Shown in pieces: positions 1 through 8,243 of a stretch of 64,000 bases of DNA. Both the position numbers and the translations under genes were made by a program. The notes below the pieces were generated by a model. That model was not told the DNA's origin. It saw only the letters and a list, made by a program, of their open reading frames with translations, and searched no databases. Position 1 is the stretch's first letter, and every line of letters begins with the position of its first letter. Source of the DNA: Anaerolineae bacterium (lineage in GTDB: Bacteria > Chloroflexota > Anaerolineae > Anaerolineales > Villigracilaceae); the NCBI GenBank assembly GCA_022013685.1, contig JAKLPV010000156.1, positions 1-64,000 of the forward strand, given 5' to 3'.

Positions 1-39
1 GTTGTCGGACTTTCTTCTGAAGTCGGCGCAGGAAATCCG

Positions 40-543
40 GTGCTGATAGCTTTGTTCTTCACTGTTGGCCTCGTCATGCTCTTCAGACGTGTCGAACGGA
101 GTGAACAGAAAGTTGTCTATCCACGCTCCGGTTATGTGCAATTTCGCGAGGAGGCATCCCAACTCTGGAAAAGCCTACTTTTTTTACTGCTATTCATATT
201 CTCGTTTATGTTCTTTTTCTATCTCGTGCTGACCTACGATGAGCAACACCTCCTTGCGTGGATAACACCCATTCTGGCGACGTTGGTTGGCATTGCCATG
301 TTCGTAAGAAGTGCCCTTTACCGCATTGGCCGAATGCTCGTTGTTGGGCTTCTCGCCCTGCTTTTCGGCTGGATTCTTTCTCCGCTTATCCTGGGAGATG
401 AAGTCACGCGCGGTTTTATCGGTATCGGTATTATGGGTTTTTACTTGCTTATTCTTGGACTGGTTTTTATTACATCTGGCGCACTGGCCCTGCGTAAGTA
501 CCTGCTTGTTACGCCGCTTCAACAGGAGGCACAGGATGAGTAA
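40..543 (+). CDS. Putative multi-pass membrane protein
   Basis: I do not recognise the family. The protein is very hydrophobic, with about five predicted membrane segments (roughly residues 1-16, 44-65, 70-88, 98-117 and 124-150) separated by short basic loops. A GTG at 40 has an AGGAA five bases upstream and is a reasonable start, but the frame stays open to the window edge, so the true start may lie outside. Its last 8 nt overlap the following winged-helix regulator gene, which suggests translational coupling. Membrane protein plus small regulator pairs of this kind are common, but the function is unknown. Confidence 0.6.
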   Translation: MLIALFFTVGLVMLFRRVERSEQKVVYPRSGYVQFREEASQLWKSLLFLLLFIFSFMFFFYLVLTYDEQHLLAWITPILATLVGIAMFVRSALYRIGRMLVVGLLALLFGWILSPLILGDEVTRGFIGIGIMGFYLLILGLVFITSGALALRKYLLVTPLQQEAQDE

Positions 544-844
544 CGATCTGCGCTCACTGACCGATGTGGACCGCCTGCTCCACGAGCCGTCACGGGCGGT
601 CATCGTCGCCATTCTGGCGGCTGTCGAAAGCGCCGACTTCGTCTTTCTCCAGCGCGAAACCTGCCTGACCAAGGGCAATCTCTCGGCGCACCTGACCAAA
701 CTCGAGGAAGCCGGTTACATCAAGATCGAAAAAACTTTTCGTGGCAAATATCCGCTGACCTTGTGCAAGCTGACCGAAACCGGCCGCGAAGCGTTTGCGA
801 CTTATCGCAAGAAACTATCGCAATTTGTGGAACAGACAAAATGA
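536..844 (+). CDS. Winged-helix (MarR/ArsR-like) transcriptional regulator
   Basis: A 102-aa protein that is essentially one winged-helix DNA-binding domain. An N-terminal helix (LHEPSRAVIVAIL) is followed by a recognition-helix segment (TKGNLSAHLTKLEEAGYI) and a basic wing (KTFRGKYPLTLCKLTETG), the pattern of the 'winged helix DNA-binding domain' regulators related to MarR and PadR. The start is the ATG at 536, with AGGAGG at 524-529; a longer reading frame upstream is just the overlapping membrane gene. It overlaps that gene by 8 nt and probably regulates it or senses with it. The ligand is unknown. Confidence 0.8.
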   Translation: MSNDLRSLTDVDRLLHEPSRAVIVAILAAVESADFVFLQRETCLTKGNLSAHLTKLEEAGYIKIEKTFRGKYPLTLCKLTETGREAFATYRKKLSQFVEQTK

Positions 845-853
845 CACACACAT

Positions 854-908
854 GTCATTGCGAGCCGCGCTCTTGGCGGCGTGGCAATCTGCTTTCGACG
901 GAGATTGC
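854..908 (+). repeat. Degenerate dispersed intergenic palindrome
   Basis: The sequence gtcattgcgag (854-864) followed by gcaatct (884-890) and its inverted copy agattgc (902-908) resembles half of the widespread GTCATTGCGAGG...GCAATCT...AGATTGC intergenic palindrome. The expected second outer arm (ctcgcaatgac) is missing; the sequence runs straight into a permease remnant. Confidence 0.55.
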
Positions 909-943
909 TCACCTGCCCAGACCGCAGCTTCGATACCTTCCTG

Positions 944-1063
944 CTTGGGCTCAGCCTGCCGCAGATCATGTCCGGGCTGATCTTCATCCTGCTGGTTTTT
1001 GACGTTGGGCTGCTGGCCTATGCCCTGTCACAGTTCCGGCGCGCAAAACTGATCACAGACTGA
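944..1063 (+). pseudogene. C-terminal remnant of an ABC-2-type permease
   Basis: The frame encodes one membrane helix (MSGLIFILLVFDVGLLAYAL) and a basic tail (SQFRRAKLITD). That is how the last helix and C-terminus of many ABC-2-type permeases look, and no start signal or other helices precede it. It directly follows the truncated palindromic repeat and is followed by a good terminator, as expected for the surviving 3' end of a deleted gene. The family assignment rests on this short tail only. Confidence 0.4.
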
Positions 1064-1071
1064 ACAAACGC

Positions 1072-1100
1072 AAAACAGGGCAGCGTATTGCCCTGTTTTG
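1072..1100 (+). terminator. Rho-independent terminator
   Basis: Stem aaaacagggc (1072-1081) pairs perfectly with gccctgtttt (1090-1099) across an 8-nt loop. It lies just after the permease remnant. Confidence 0.75.
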
Positions 1101-1158
1101 ATTCCAACCTTCTTCGGGTATGATAGGTGAGCGTGAAATCAGATTTGGAGCAACCAAA

Positions 1159-2409
1159 ATGAAAATGTCTTTTGCCGTTTCCCTCCTTCTAACCCTGACC
1201 CTGCTTCTTCCGGGCTGTGCCGCTCCCGCGCAGATGCCTATTCCTACAAACACTCCCGCCCCAACCGCAACCGCCGTTTTGCCGCCCGCGCCGCTGCCAT
1301 CAGCGACTTTGACAGCAACGATTACTCCTGAAATCCGGTTTACACGGCAATGCCTGCCTGTTCAGAACCGGGAGGTCGTGTTGAATGAGGTCGCATCAGG
1401 TACCATCCTTGTTACCTGGGAGGGGCCAAGCGTTGAGTATTACGAGTCTTTGAGTGCGCTAATTGACCTTCAGACTGGGAATGAATATCAACTTCCTTCT
1501 AGCCTCTATTCGGAAAGGTCAGGATTTATCAGTTCAGAAGCCTCGCCGGATCGAAAGTTGTATGCAAAACTGGAAGTGTTGTTTGATCGAAACCGGGGTA
1601 AGCCAGGACTTAAATACATAGGGAATGCCGTGCAGGTGTTCGATGCGCGGGCGAACCTCGTCACCAAACTGACCTTTAACCGCTCTGACCTGGTTTGGCT
1701 ACATTGGCTGGATAATGAGCGCTTGATTATCGACACAGAACAATATGGTACCTTGCTATTGGTTAATCCATTTACCGAAGAACAACAAACGCTCGCGGAT
1801 GAACTGCCCGGCCTTTACCCGTATGAATTGAACAAAAAGAACTTCCCCTGGTATCCAGTCGTGTATAGCCCCGACTTGAAGTGGGTGGCTTATTATTCAG
1901 AGCAGAGAGATAGCAACGGTTATTTTCTGGGGTATGTTTTATATGATTTGAGCTCCAAACAAATTCTTTGGAAAAAGGAGTCACCTACTACCCTAAGATT
2001 GTCGCCTGATGGGGAAATCTTTACCCTTGCCACTGCTGGAACGATAGATAATAACCAACTTTATCTGTTTAATCGCTCCGGGCAGTTGAAAACCGTATTG
2101 GATAAGAGCCTGCCACATGAACCTGGTGGCATGTTCTCCTGGTCTCCAGATAGCCGTTACATTGCCTTTTGGAATGTCGAAAGTTTGATGATTTATGACC
2201 GGCAAATGGACTGGGTTTTTGATACCTGTATCTCGAGTAATCGCGGTGTTTATCCGCGTTGGTCACCAGATTCTAAGCAAATGATTGTGTATGTGTCAGG
2301 ATATTCAACAGAAACAATGCTTGTTGACTGGCAGGAAAAGCTATCTTACAAAATAAAAGAGCTTCCCCATGATGGGATAATGTTTGAATGGATGAATTCC
2401 ATCCCATAA
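1159..2409 (+). CDS. Secreted lipoprotein with WD40/TolB-like beta-propeller
   Basis: Starts at the ATG at 1159, with a GGAG-type ribosome site at 1147-1150. The N-terminus is a lipoprotein signal peptide (LLLTLTLLLPGC lipobox), so the protein is predicted to be lipid-anchored outside the membrane. A Thr/Pro/Ala-rich linker follows, then about 300 residues with repeated blades of the PD40/TolB type: YSPDLKWVAYY, LSPDGEIFTLA, WSPDSRYIAFW and RWSPDSKQMIVY. These repeats support a beta-propeller fold for protein or ligand binding. No catalytic motif is visible. It stands alone, between a terminator upstream and a bidirectional terminator downstream. Confidence 0.75.
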   Translation: MKMSFAVSLLLTLTLLLPGCAAPAQMPIPTNTPAPTATAVLPPAPLPSATLTATITPEIRFTRQCLPVQNREVVLNEVASGTILVTWEGPSVEYYESLSALIDLQTGNEYQLPSSLYSERSGFISSEASPDRKLYAKLEVLFDRNRGKPGLKYIGNAVQVFDARANLVTKLTFNRSDLVWLHWLDNERLIIDTEQYGTLLLVNPFTEEQQTLADELPGLYPYELNKKNFPWYPVVYSPDLKWVAYYSEQRDSNGYFLGYVLYDLSSKQILWKKESPTTLRLSPDGEIFTLATAGTIDNNQLYLFNRSGQLKTVLDKSLPHEPGGMFSWSPDSRYIAFWNVESLMIYDRQMDWVFDTCISSNRGVYPRWSPDSKQMIVYVSGYSTETMLVDWQEKLSYKIKELPHDGIMFEWMNSIP

Positions 2410-2416
2410 TTAATCC

Positions 2417-2456
2417 AAAACTCAGCCGGGGGCGTCGTACATCCGGCTGAGTTTTT
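2417..2456. terminator. Bidirectional terminator
   Basis: Stem actcagccgg (2420-2429) pairs with ccggctgagt (2443-2452), flanked by A-run and T-run. It serves the convergent lipoprotein and ABC-F genes. Confidence 0.85.
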
Positions 2457-2471
2457 ATCCCCGTTTGATTC

Positions 2472-4106
2472 TCAGGATAGCAGCGTTTTCACCTGCCCGT
2501 CTTCCACCAGCCAGACGGTTTCGGCAAAGCGTTCGATGAAATAACGGTCATGCACGACGGCCAGCACCGCGCCTTCGAACTGGCGCAGGGCCTGCTCGAA
2601 ACGCGAGCGCGAGGCGATGTCGAGGTGGTTGATCGGCTCGTCGAGCAGCAAGAAGTTGCAGCCCTGGGCGATCAGCAGGCCCAATTGCAGGCGGGCGCGT
2701 TCGCCGTAGCTCAGGCTGTGGTTGGGCCGCAGCGGATCGTCCCCGCTGAAGAGGAGGAAGTGCAGGAAATGCCTGGCCTCGGTTTCGTTGAAGGGCGCGA
2801 CCGCCTGCAAACTCGCGAGCGGAGTCTGTTCGGGCGGAAGCGATTCCTGTTCCTGGGTCATGTAACCCAGTTTGACGGCGGCGCCCAGTTTTAGCGCGCC
2901 GCCCAACGTCGGCAGCCTCCCGGCGATGGTGCGTAGCAGCGTGGTCTTGCCGCTGCCGTTTTCACCGGTCAGGACGATCTTTTGACCGGGGCCAATATGC
3001 AGGTTTAAACCGCTCAAGATGGGGTTTTCGGGCGCGTACCCGATTGACAGGTTTTCAATCGACATTACATCGCGTGACTGGTGACCGGCCGCGCCGAATT
3101 GCAGCTTGACCTGCCAGTCGCCGCGTGGCTTGTCGATCTTTTCCTCTTCGAGAATGTGCTGGATGCGGGCTTCGATGTGCTTGGCGCGCCCGGCCACGTT
3201 TTTGGTGGCGCGGTTGCCGAAGAATCCCTTGGCGAACTTGTCGCCGCCATCGGCTTTGCCGCCTTTTTTCATCTTGGTCAGGCTGCGGATGTGGCCCGCC
3301 GCGGCGCGCAGCTGCGCGATTTGCTGCTGCTGGTCCATGTAGGCCTGCTGCTGGTGATCGAATTCGGCCTGTTTCTGGTCGGCGTAATCGCTGTAGCTGC
3401 CGGGGTAGGCTTTGAGCTGGTGAGTGTTGGGGTCGATCTCGAAGATCGCGCCAACGGTGTTATCGAGAAAAGCGCGGTCGTGTGAGACGATCAGCACGGC
3501 GCCTTTGAAGCGCCGCACCCAGCCTTCGAGCCATTCGAGCATGGCGATGTCGAGGTGGTTGGTGGGTTCATCGAGCAGCAACAAATGCGGCTCGGCCAGC
3601 AGGATGCGCGCCAGCAGCAGGCGCGTTTTTTGTCCGCCGCTTAACTGCCCGACCGGGGTTTGCGGATCGAGACCGGCCAGCCCGAGCGGGGCCAGGATGC
3701 TTTCGGGGTGGATGTCGAGGCTGGAAAGTTGCGCCAGGGCTGTGTCGTAACGCGTTTGCAGAGCCGGGTCGGCGGCGGAAACGGTTAACGCCTGGGCCAG
3801 GGAGGCGATCTCAGTTTCGAGGGCGGCCTCGTCCACGGCGGACAGGTTGAGGGTGGTGCGGATCGTCGCGTCGAGGGGCAGGTCAAAGCCCTGGGCCAGG
3901 TAGCCGATCCGTAAACCGGGAAAAGTCTGCGAAACCTTCCCTGAATCCGCACTTTCGAGCCCGGCCAGGATGCGCATCAGGGTCGTCTTGCCGCAGCCGT
4001 TTGGCCCGACCAGGCCGATCTTTTCGCCTGCGCTGATGTTGAAGGTGATGTCTTGTAAAACGGTTTGGATGCCGTAAGATTTATTAAGGTGATGAACACT
4101 AAGCAT
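2472..4106 (-). CDS. ABC-F family ATP-binding protein (ribosome-associated)
   Basis: 544 aa with two ABC ATPase domains and no membrane domain, the ABC-F layout. Domain 1 has Walker A GPNGCGKT (34-41), signature LSGGQ (155-159) and Walker B LLLLDEPTNHLD (about 175-186). Domain 2 has GENGSGKT (381-388), a variant signature LSYGE (465-469) and LLLDEPINHLD. The Gln/Lys-rich linker (about 212-345) is where ABC-F proteins contact P-site tRNA. Family members either tune translation (EttA, Uup) or protect ribosomes from antibiotics (Vga, Lsa, VmlR). The leader upstream looks like a drug-sensing attenuator, which favours the second role, but substrate and phenotype are not readable from the sequence. 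Confidence 0.88.
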   Translation of the reverse strand: MLSVHHLNKSYGIQTVLQDITFNISAGEKIGLVGPNGCGKTTLMRILAGLESADSGKVSQTFPGLRIGYLAQGFDLPLDATIRTTLNLSAVDEAALETEIASLAQALTVSAADPALQTRYDTALAQLSSLDIHPESILAPLGLAGLDPQTPVGQLSGGQKTRLLLARILLAEPHLLLLDEPTNHLDIAMLEWLEGWVRRFKGAVLIVSHDRAFLDNTVGAIFEIDPNTHQLKAYPGSYSDYADQKQAEFDHQQQAYMDQQQQIAQLRAAAGHIRSLTKMKKGGKADGGDKFAKGFFGNRATKNVAGRAKHIEARIQHILEEEKIDKPRGDWQVKLQFGAAGHQSRDVMSIENLSIGYAPENPILSGLNLHIGPGQKIVLTGENGSGKTTLLRTIAGRLPTLGGALKLGAAVKLGYMTQEQESLPPEQTPLASLQAVAPFNETEARHFLHFLLFSGDDPLRPNHSLSYGERARLQLGLLIAQGCNFLLLDEPINHLDIASRSRFEQALRQFEGAVLAVVHDRYFIERFAETVWLVEDGQVKTLLS

Positions 4107-4122
4107 AAGAACCTCTTGCCGC

Positions 4123-4150
4123 GGAACTTTACGATCTACTATAAAGCTCC
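4123..4150 (-). promoter_or_regulatory. Hairpin just upstream of the ABC-F ribosome-binding site
   Basis: In the transcript GGAGCUUUA pairs with UAAAGUUCC (one G-U) around a 10-nt loop, ending about 16 nt before the ATG. It could modulate translation initiation after the attenuator has been read through. Confidence 0.45.
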
Positions 4151-4160
4151 GGTACTTTAG

Positions 4161-4190
4161 AAAACGAAAACCGGGGGCAAACGCCCCCGG
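4161..4190 (-). terminator. Leader terminator (attenuator) of the ABC-F gene
   Basis: On the minus strand ccgggggc pairs perfectly with gcccccgg over a 4-nt loop, followed by the U-rich UUUUCGUUUU. It sits between the leader ORF and the ABC-F start, so transcripts would stop here unless the hairpin is disrupted. Minus-strand segments CCCGCUG (4204-4210) and CAGCCGG (4187-4193) can pair with one mismatch, which would take up part of the 5' terminator arm and act as an antiterminator. Confidence 0.75.
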
Positions 4191-4237
4191 CTGTCAATAA
4201 TTCCAGCGGGTCGTACCCCGAAAAATTACACGTTTTC

Positions 4238-4255
4238 TTAGTGGTCCGTAGTCAT
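4238..4255 (-). CDS. Putative five-residue leader peptide (MTTDH)
   Basis: ATG-ACT-ACG-GAC-CAC-TAA, preceded by AGGAG (7 nt spacing) on the minus strand, 45-75 nt upstream of a strong terminator and about 130 nt upstream of the ABC-F start. Leader ORFs of this size are known upstream of inducible antibiotic-resistance ABC-F genes, where ribosome stalling changes downstream folding. An overlapping GTG-AAC-GGA-TGA is the alternative. The assignment rests on position and the ribosome site. Confidence 0.45.
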   Translation of the reverse strand: MTTDH

Positions 4256-4292
4256 CCGTTCACTCCTGAATGTTAAAGGCAGGCCAAATATA

Positions 4293-5702
4293 TCACGAGA
4301 TGGGTCGGGTGGCAATATCGCTTTTTACAGGTTGCGCCACCCATATTTTGAAGGATGTTTCGTTGAGACTGACACTTGTGATTGATAAATTCCAGTCTTG
4401 TTCCTTGCGATTTTTAGCCCGCACGGTGATGAGCATATCGTAAATGCCGGGCGATGTCAGTAAAATGCGATTTAGCAATGCGCGAGTTTCGACACTGACC
4501 AGGTTGAGTGAGAGAATGCTTTTGCCAATCACTTCTTCGAGTATGTAACCGGTTGCCAGGGTGAATGAACTGTTGACATCGAGAATGATACTGTTGGTTT
4601 TATCCAGGGCCAAAAAGATAAAATCTTCACTGACTTTATCGCGACTTTCAATGAACAGGCGCATCTTTTCTTCATGACTGGCGCGCTCGGTGATGTCGTG
4701 AATAACATAGATGCTGCCCTGCAGGATGTCGCGGTGCCAGATGGGAGAAATCTGGACTTGCAGGTAATGCTGGCTATCGCCAAGGCTAATTTTTGCTTCA
4801 ATTTGCTGCGCTGTTTCGGGCTTGCCGAAAATATCGGGCCAGTTGAAGAGCACTTCGTCGACCTGGCTGCCAATCGATGTTTCGGGCAACAACCCGGCCA
4901 TTTGCTCAAAAGCAGGGTTGATAAAGATAATTCGTTTTTGACTATCAAGCACCAGAACGCCATCGCCAATGTTTTGCAGGATCATTTCGTTGGCAATAGG
5001 CATCAAATCCAGCAGGTGGTGGCGGAATAGACCGTAAGACAGGATGATGCTGGAGAGGGTGAAGCTGAAGGGGGTGATATCCAACCCGCGGAAGGGAAGC
5101 AGGCCCAACAGGTACAAACCATTGCCGGTGATGAATACTACCACCGCAGCCAGCATGATAATGGCCTGGGAGCGGTAGGCAGGCTCGACCTGAATGGCAT
5201 GACGCGAGAAAAAGAATATTCCTACAAAAATAGCTGTGTAGGAATAAATCGCATAAAAAATGAAATAAGGACCAAACTCAACACTGAGCATGCTTACGCC
5301 GCTCAACATGACGGTCCGCATATCAGACCAGAACAAATGATGTAGTTCATTTGTCCAGGCCATCAAAACGGCAGAGGCCGGAACGATGAAAAGCGGGGCC
5401 ATCTTGACCAGCGATGGCGCTTTGTTTTGCTGGGTATATTGGATGGCGAAAATCAACCAGAATACCGGTATGAACGGAATGCTAAGGAATTGAACCAGCG
5501 TCCAAAACTTATGCCAGCCGAGGCTGGGATTCAGGTTTTCGATGCCATAGGCGATCGACCAAAAGGTTAGCGCCACCGCAATCCAAAACATGATGGTGGC
5601 GCCGGGTACTTTTCGTCGCTGGTAGGCCGGGATTGCAACTATCGCCGAGACAATCGCCGAGACAAACAAAACCAGGGAAAATGTATTCAGCGAAAATTCC
5701 AT
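4293..5702 (-). CDS. Membrane sensor: N-terminal 7TM domain with two PAS domains, no kinase
   Basis: 469 aa. The first ~225 residues hold seven membrane segments in the style of the histidine-kinase N-terminal 7TM domain (FWIAVALTFWSIAYG..., FGPYFIFYAIYSYTAIF..., SYGLFRHHLLDL). A first PAS domain follows (about 235-345: QNIGDGVLVLDSQKRIIFIN) and then a second (about 355-460: DFIFLALDKTNSIILDVN). The sequence ends after the second PAS domain with no HisKA, HATPase, GGDEF or other output module, so it must signal through a partner or be a truncated kinase. No two-component gene is adjacent on this strand. The ATG at 5702 begins directly with the first helix. Confidence 0.75.
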   Translation of the reverse strand: MEFSLNTFSLVLFVSAIVSAIVAIPAYQRRKVPGATIMFWIAVALTFWSIAYGIENLNPSLGWHKFWTLVQFLSIPFIPVFWLIFAIQYTQQNKAPSLVKMAPLFIVPASAVLMAWTNELHHLFWSDMRTVMLSGVSMLSVEFGPYFIFYAIYSYTAIFVGIFFFSRHAIQVEPAYRSQAIIMLAAVVVFITGNGLYLLGLLPFRGLDITPFSFTLSSIILSYGLFRHHLLDLMPIANEMILQNIGDGVLVLDSQKRIIFINPAFEQMAGLLPETSIGSQVDEVLFNWPDIFGKPETAQQIEAKISLGDSQHYLQVQISPIWHRDILQGSIYVIHDITERASHEEKMRLFIESRDKVSEDFIFLALDKTNSIILDVNSSFTLATGYILEEVIGKSILSLNLVSVETRALLNRILLTSPGIYDMLITVRAKNRKEQDWNLSITSVSLNETSFKIWVAQPVKSDIATRPIS

Positions 5703-5735
5703 AGCGCTATTTTATCGCACTTGGGCCGGGTTTTG

Positions 5736-6392
5736 TTATTCTTTGTGACACTCGTCACAGTCGCATTCCATCCCGGCGGCTTTTTCGAAGGCTTCGCGGC
5801 CTTCCTTATAAGAGAAATAGATCAGGCCCAGCGCGCCCAGGCTGTCGACAAAGCCAAAACCGGTCAGTTCGTAGATCAGGCTCGAGATGAGCAGAACCAC
5901 CGACATATAAATGCAGACCAGGGTGCAGTTGGCGTCTGCCAAAATCGGCGCGGAGTTAAGCTTGCGCCCAACGTGGCGTTTGGCCGAGACCAGTGCCCAC
6001 ATCGTCAGGATCGAGATCAGCGCGATCACGATCCCGGTCAGGGTGGTTTCGGGCTTGTGCCCGCTAATGATGTTGAAAATGGCTGTCGCGCCCAGCCCGA
6101 GCGCCAGCAGGTAAAAAGCCGTCCCGGTAACGCGCAGGGCGGTGCGCTCGAAAGTGGAGCGTGCAGTATCCGGGTTCTGGCGAATGCGCAGCACCATAGC
6201 GACGATCCCCAGCCCGGAAATGACCTCGATGAACGAATCCACCCCGAAGCCAAACAGCGCAATCGTCTCATCGCTGACGCCAAAGTAGATCGAAACCAAT
6301 CCTTCGAGCAGGTTGTAAACAACGGTCAAAATACCGAGCCACAGCGCATACTGGTAATAGCGGCGGACTGTTGTTTCTGCAAGTGTTTGCAT
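5736..6392 (-). CDS. Cation-efflux (CDF)-like membrane transporter
   Basis: 218 aa with about six membrane segments and Asp residues placed as in CDF proteins: one in the second helix (FGFGVDSFIEVISG) and others at the start of the fifth (LADANCTLVCIYMSVV) and in the sixth (GFVDSLGALGLIYFS). In CDF transporters these positions bind Zn2+ or a related ion for proton-coupled export. The C-terminus lacks the usual cytoplasmic dimerisation domain and ends in a metal-binding-like CDCDECHKE tail, so it is a short CDF relative. AAAGGA precedes the ATG. The ion is unknown. Confidence 0.72.
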   Translation of the reverse strand: MQTLAETTVRRYYQYALWLGILTVVYNLLEGLVSIYFGVSDETIALFGFGVDSFIEVISGLGIVAMVLRIRQNPDTARSTFERTALRVTGTAFYLLALGLGATAIFNIISGHKPETTLTGIVIALISILTMWALVSAKRHVGRKLNSAPILADANCTLVCIYMSVVLLISSLIYELTGFGFVDSLGALGLIYFSYKEGREAFEKAAGMECDCDECHKE

Positions 6393-6488
6393 GGCTATTT
6401 CCTTTCAACACCGATAATATACAAGTTTAATCGATTGTAGATGAAAAGGGGTTGAGCAGGTAAAATAAATTGTAGAAAGGGATTTTTC

Positions 6489-7757
6489 TTGGAAAAACAA
6501 ACTGAAACCATTCGTGTGGTTGCCACGCAGCGTGAAGAAGGTCAAACTCAGGCCATGGAAAAAGCCATCGCCAGGGCCGATATCAAAGCTCAAAAAGTGG
6601 CTGCATCGCTCGGTGTGCGTTTGCTTGAGCGGGTTTCGCTTGAGACGAAAATGGATCTGGATGCTGCCGCCAAAAGGGCCACCGCGCGGGCTGAGGCTGT
6701 TTACCGCACCTCGGCATTTTCGCAAGCGCGACTCGACCTGCGCCTGCTTGGCTGGGAAACCCTGAAGCAGTTCCTACGCAAAGAGTTTGTTGCGCGCTGG
6801 TTCCAATTCCGTTTCAAACGCCTGCCCGGCCCTGAGACGGACTCCGCTGCGCGCCCTGTTCGTCGCGCCCTGGTGACGGGGCACTTCAGCATCCCTGGCG
6901 GCGGCGGGACGTTTGGCGATATTGAAGCCCAGGAGAAAGTTTGCGAGTGGCTGTCCGAGGCCGGAATCCCCTTCGATGTGGCATCCAACTTCGAGGATGG
7001 CATCGACGGAGTCCGCCTGGAGCAGGTCAACCCGGCAGACTATGCTATTTTTGTTTTTGTCTGCGGCCCGTGGTATCCCGAGAGGAGCATTCCGGCCTTA
7101 CTCCTGCAGCGCTTTGGGCACTGTCTGAAAATTGGCGTCAATCTGACGGTTGCTGAGCCCGGCCTGGCCGGGTTCGATTTCCTGCTGGCGCGTGACAACC
7201 CCAACGAGATCCGCGCGGATATTGCCTTTGGCCGCAAAGCGGAGGCTTTGCCGGTGGTGGGCGTGCTGCTGGTCGAACGGCAAGCCGCTTACGGCAGCCG
7301 TCAACGCCACTTGTACGTTCGCCAAATCTTCGAAGAATATCTGAAAACGGCCCAGGTTGTGCCGATCTGGCTGGATACGATCATTTATGGCAACAAGGTT
7401 GGCCTGCAATCGGCCCGCCAATTCGAGAGCCTGCTGCGCAAAGTGGATGTGCTCATCACCAACCGTCTGCACGGCCTGGTCTTGGGCTTGAAAAACGCCG
7501 TACCAGTGGTGGCCGTGGATTCGATTGCCGGGGGTGGAAAAGTAACAGCCCAGGCAAAAGCGCTGGGCTGGCCGGTCTTGATCCCGGTCGAAGAATTGGA
7601 TGTGGAAAAACTTGCCGAAACGGTGCAAATGTGCTTTGAGCGCGGCCTGGCTCCCGAACTGGAGCAAACCCATCAGCAGGGATTGGCCTCCATAGACCGC
7701 ACCCGCGCCGAATTCGAGAAGATTTTGCAGGATCTTAATCGCCCAGAATCTCTTTGA
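6489..7757 (+). CDS. Polysaccharide pyruvyl transferase family protein
   Basis: 422 aa. The last ~300 residues fit the polysaccharide pyruvyl transferase family: a glycine-rich loop ([13 protein letters not shown], about 139-151), a central segment with [14 protein letters not shown], and the hallmark C-terminal [14 protein letters not shown] followed by VPVVAVD. Family members add pyruvate ketals to cell-surface glycans, or do related glycan chemistry. An N-terminal ~120-residue basic, helical, Ala/Glu-rich extension is unusual. The TTG at 6489 has AGAAAGGGA upstream; the ATG at 6556 is the alternative. The 3' end overlaps convergent aroQ by 23 bp. Confidence 0.75.
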   Translation: MEKQTETIRVVATQREEGQTQAMEKAIARADIKAQKVAASLGVRLLERVSLETKMDLDAAAKRATARAEAVYRTSAFSQARLDLRLLGWETLKQFLRKEFVARWFQFRFKRLPGPETDSAARPVRRALVTGHFSIPGGGGTFGDIEAQEKVCEWLSEAGIPFDVASNFEDGIDGVRLEQVNPADYAIFVFVCGPWYPERSIPALLLQRFGHCLKIGVNLTVAEPGLAGFDFLLARDNPNEIRADIAFGRKAEALPVVGVLLVERQAAYGSRQRHLYVRQIFEEYLKTAQVVPIWLDTIIYGNKVGLQSARQFESLLRKVDVLITNRLHGLVLGLKNAVPVVAVDSIAGGGKVTAQAKALGWPVLIPVEELDVEKLAETVQMCFERGLAPELEQTHQQGLASIDRTRAEFEKILQDLNRPESL

Positions 7758-8172
7758 GCGCCATCAGCCCCAGCCAGTAAGAATGCCAGCCAAACCCGCT
7801 GATCTTGCCTTTGCAGACCGGCGAGATTAATGATTTATGGCGAAACTCCTCCCGCGCATAAACATTCGAGAGATGGACTTCAACCACCGGGATGTCGATG
7901 GCCGCAATCGCATCGCGTAGCGCCACCGAAGTGTGGGTATAGCCGCCGGGGTTGAAAATCACGCCGCTGGCCCAGTTGCGCGCCTCGTGCAGAGCATCGA
8001 TCAGCGCCCCTTCGTGATTGCTTTGCAGACAGCGCACTTCAATTTCGACTTGAGCGCCCGCGGCCTGGATGCGGGCGTCGATCTCGGCCAATGTCAGCGC
8101 GCCGTAGATATCCGGTTCACGTGTGCCGAGCAGGTTCAGGTTTGGGCCGTGCAGGAGCAGGATCGATTTCAT
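7735..8172 (-). CDS. aroQ: Type II 3-dehydroquinate dehydratase
   Basis: 145 aa, the usual length of type II dehydroquinases, which convert 3-dehydroquinate to 3-dehydroshikimate in the shikimate pathway. Visible family motifs are [18 protein letters not shown] (with the catalytic Arg/Tyr loop), [32 protein letters not shown] and the histidine motif [20 protein letters not shown]. No other shikimate gene is nearby. The terminal codons overlap the opposing pyruvyltransferase-like gene. It diverges from the thiolase gene across a 71-bp spacer. Confidence 0.95.
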   Translation of the reverse strand: MKSILLLHGPNLNLLGTREPDIYGALTLAEIDARIQAAGAQVEIEVRCLQSNHEGALIDALHEARNWASGVIFNPGGYTHTSVALRDAIAAIDIPVVEVHLSNVYAREEFRHKSLISPVCKGKISGFGWHSYWLGLMALKEILGD

Positions 8173-8203
8173 GGCGTGAATCTTATCACAATCTGTTGCG
8201 GGT

Positions 8204-8209
8204 TATAAT
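8204..8209 (+). promoter_or_regulatory. Probable -10 element of the thiolase gene
   Basis: TATAAT 35 bp before the thiolase ATG in the divergent spacer with aroQ. The best -35-like hexamer, TTATCA at 8183, is at a short 15-bp spacing. Confidence 0.4.
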
Positions 8210-8243
8210 ATCGATGCCAAAGGAAAAGTTCACAGGAGGAGCC

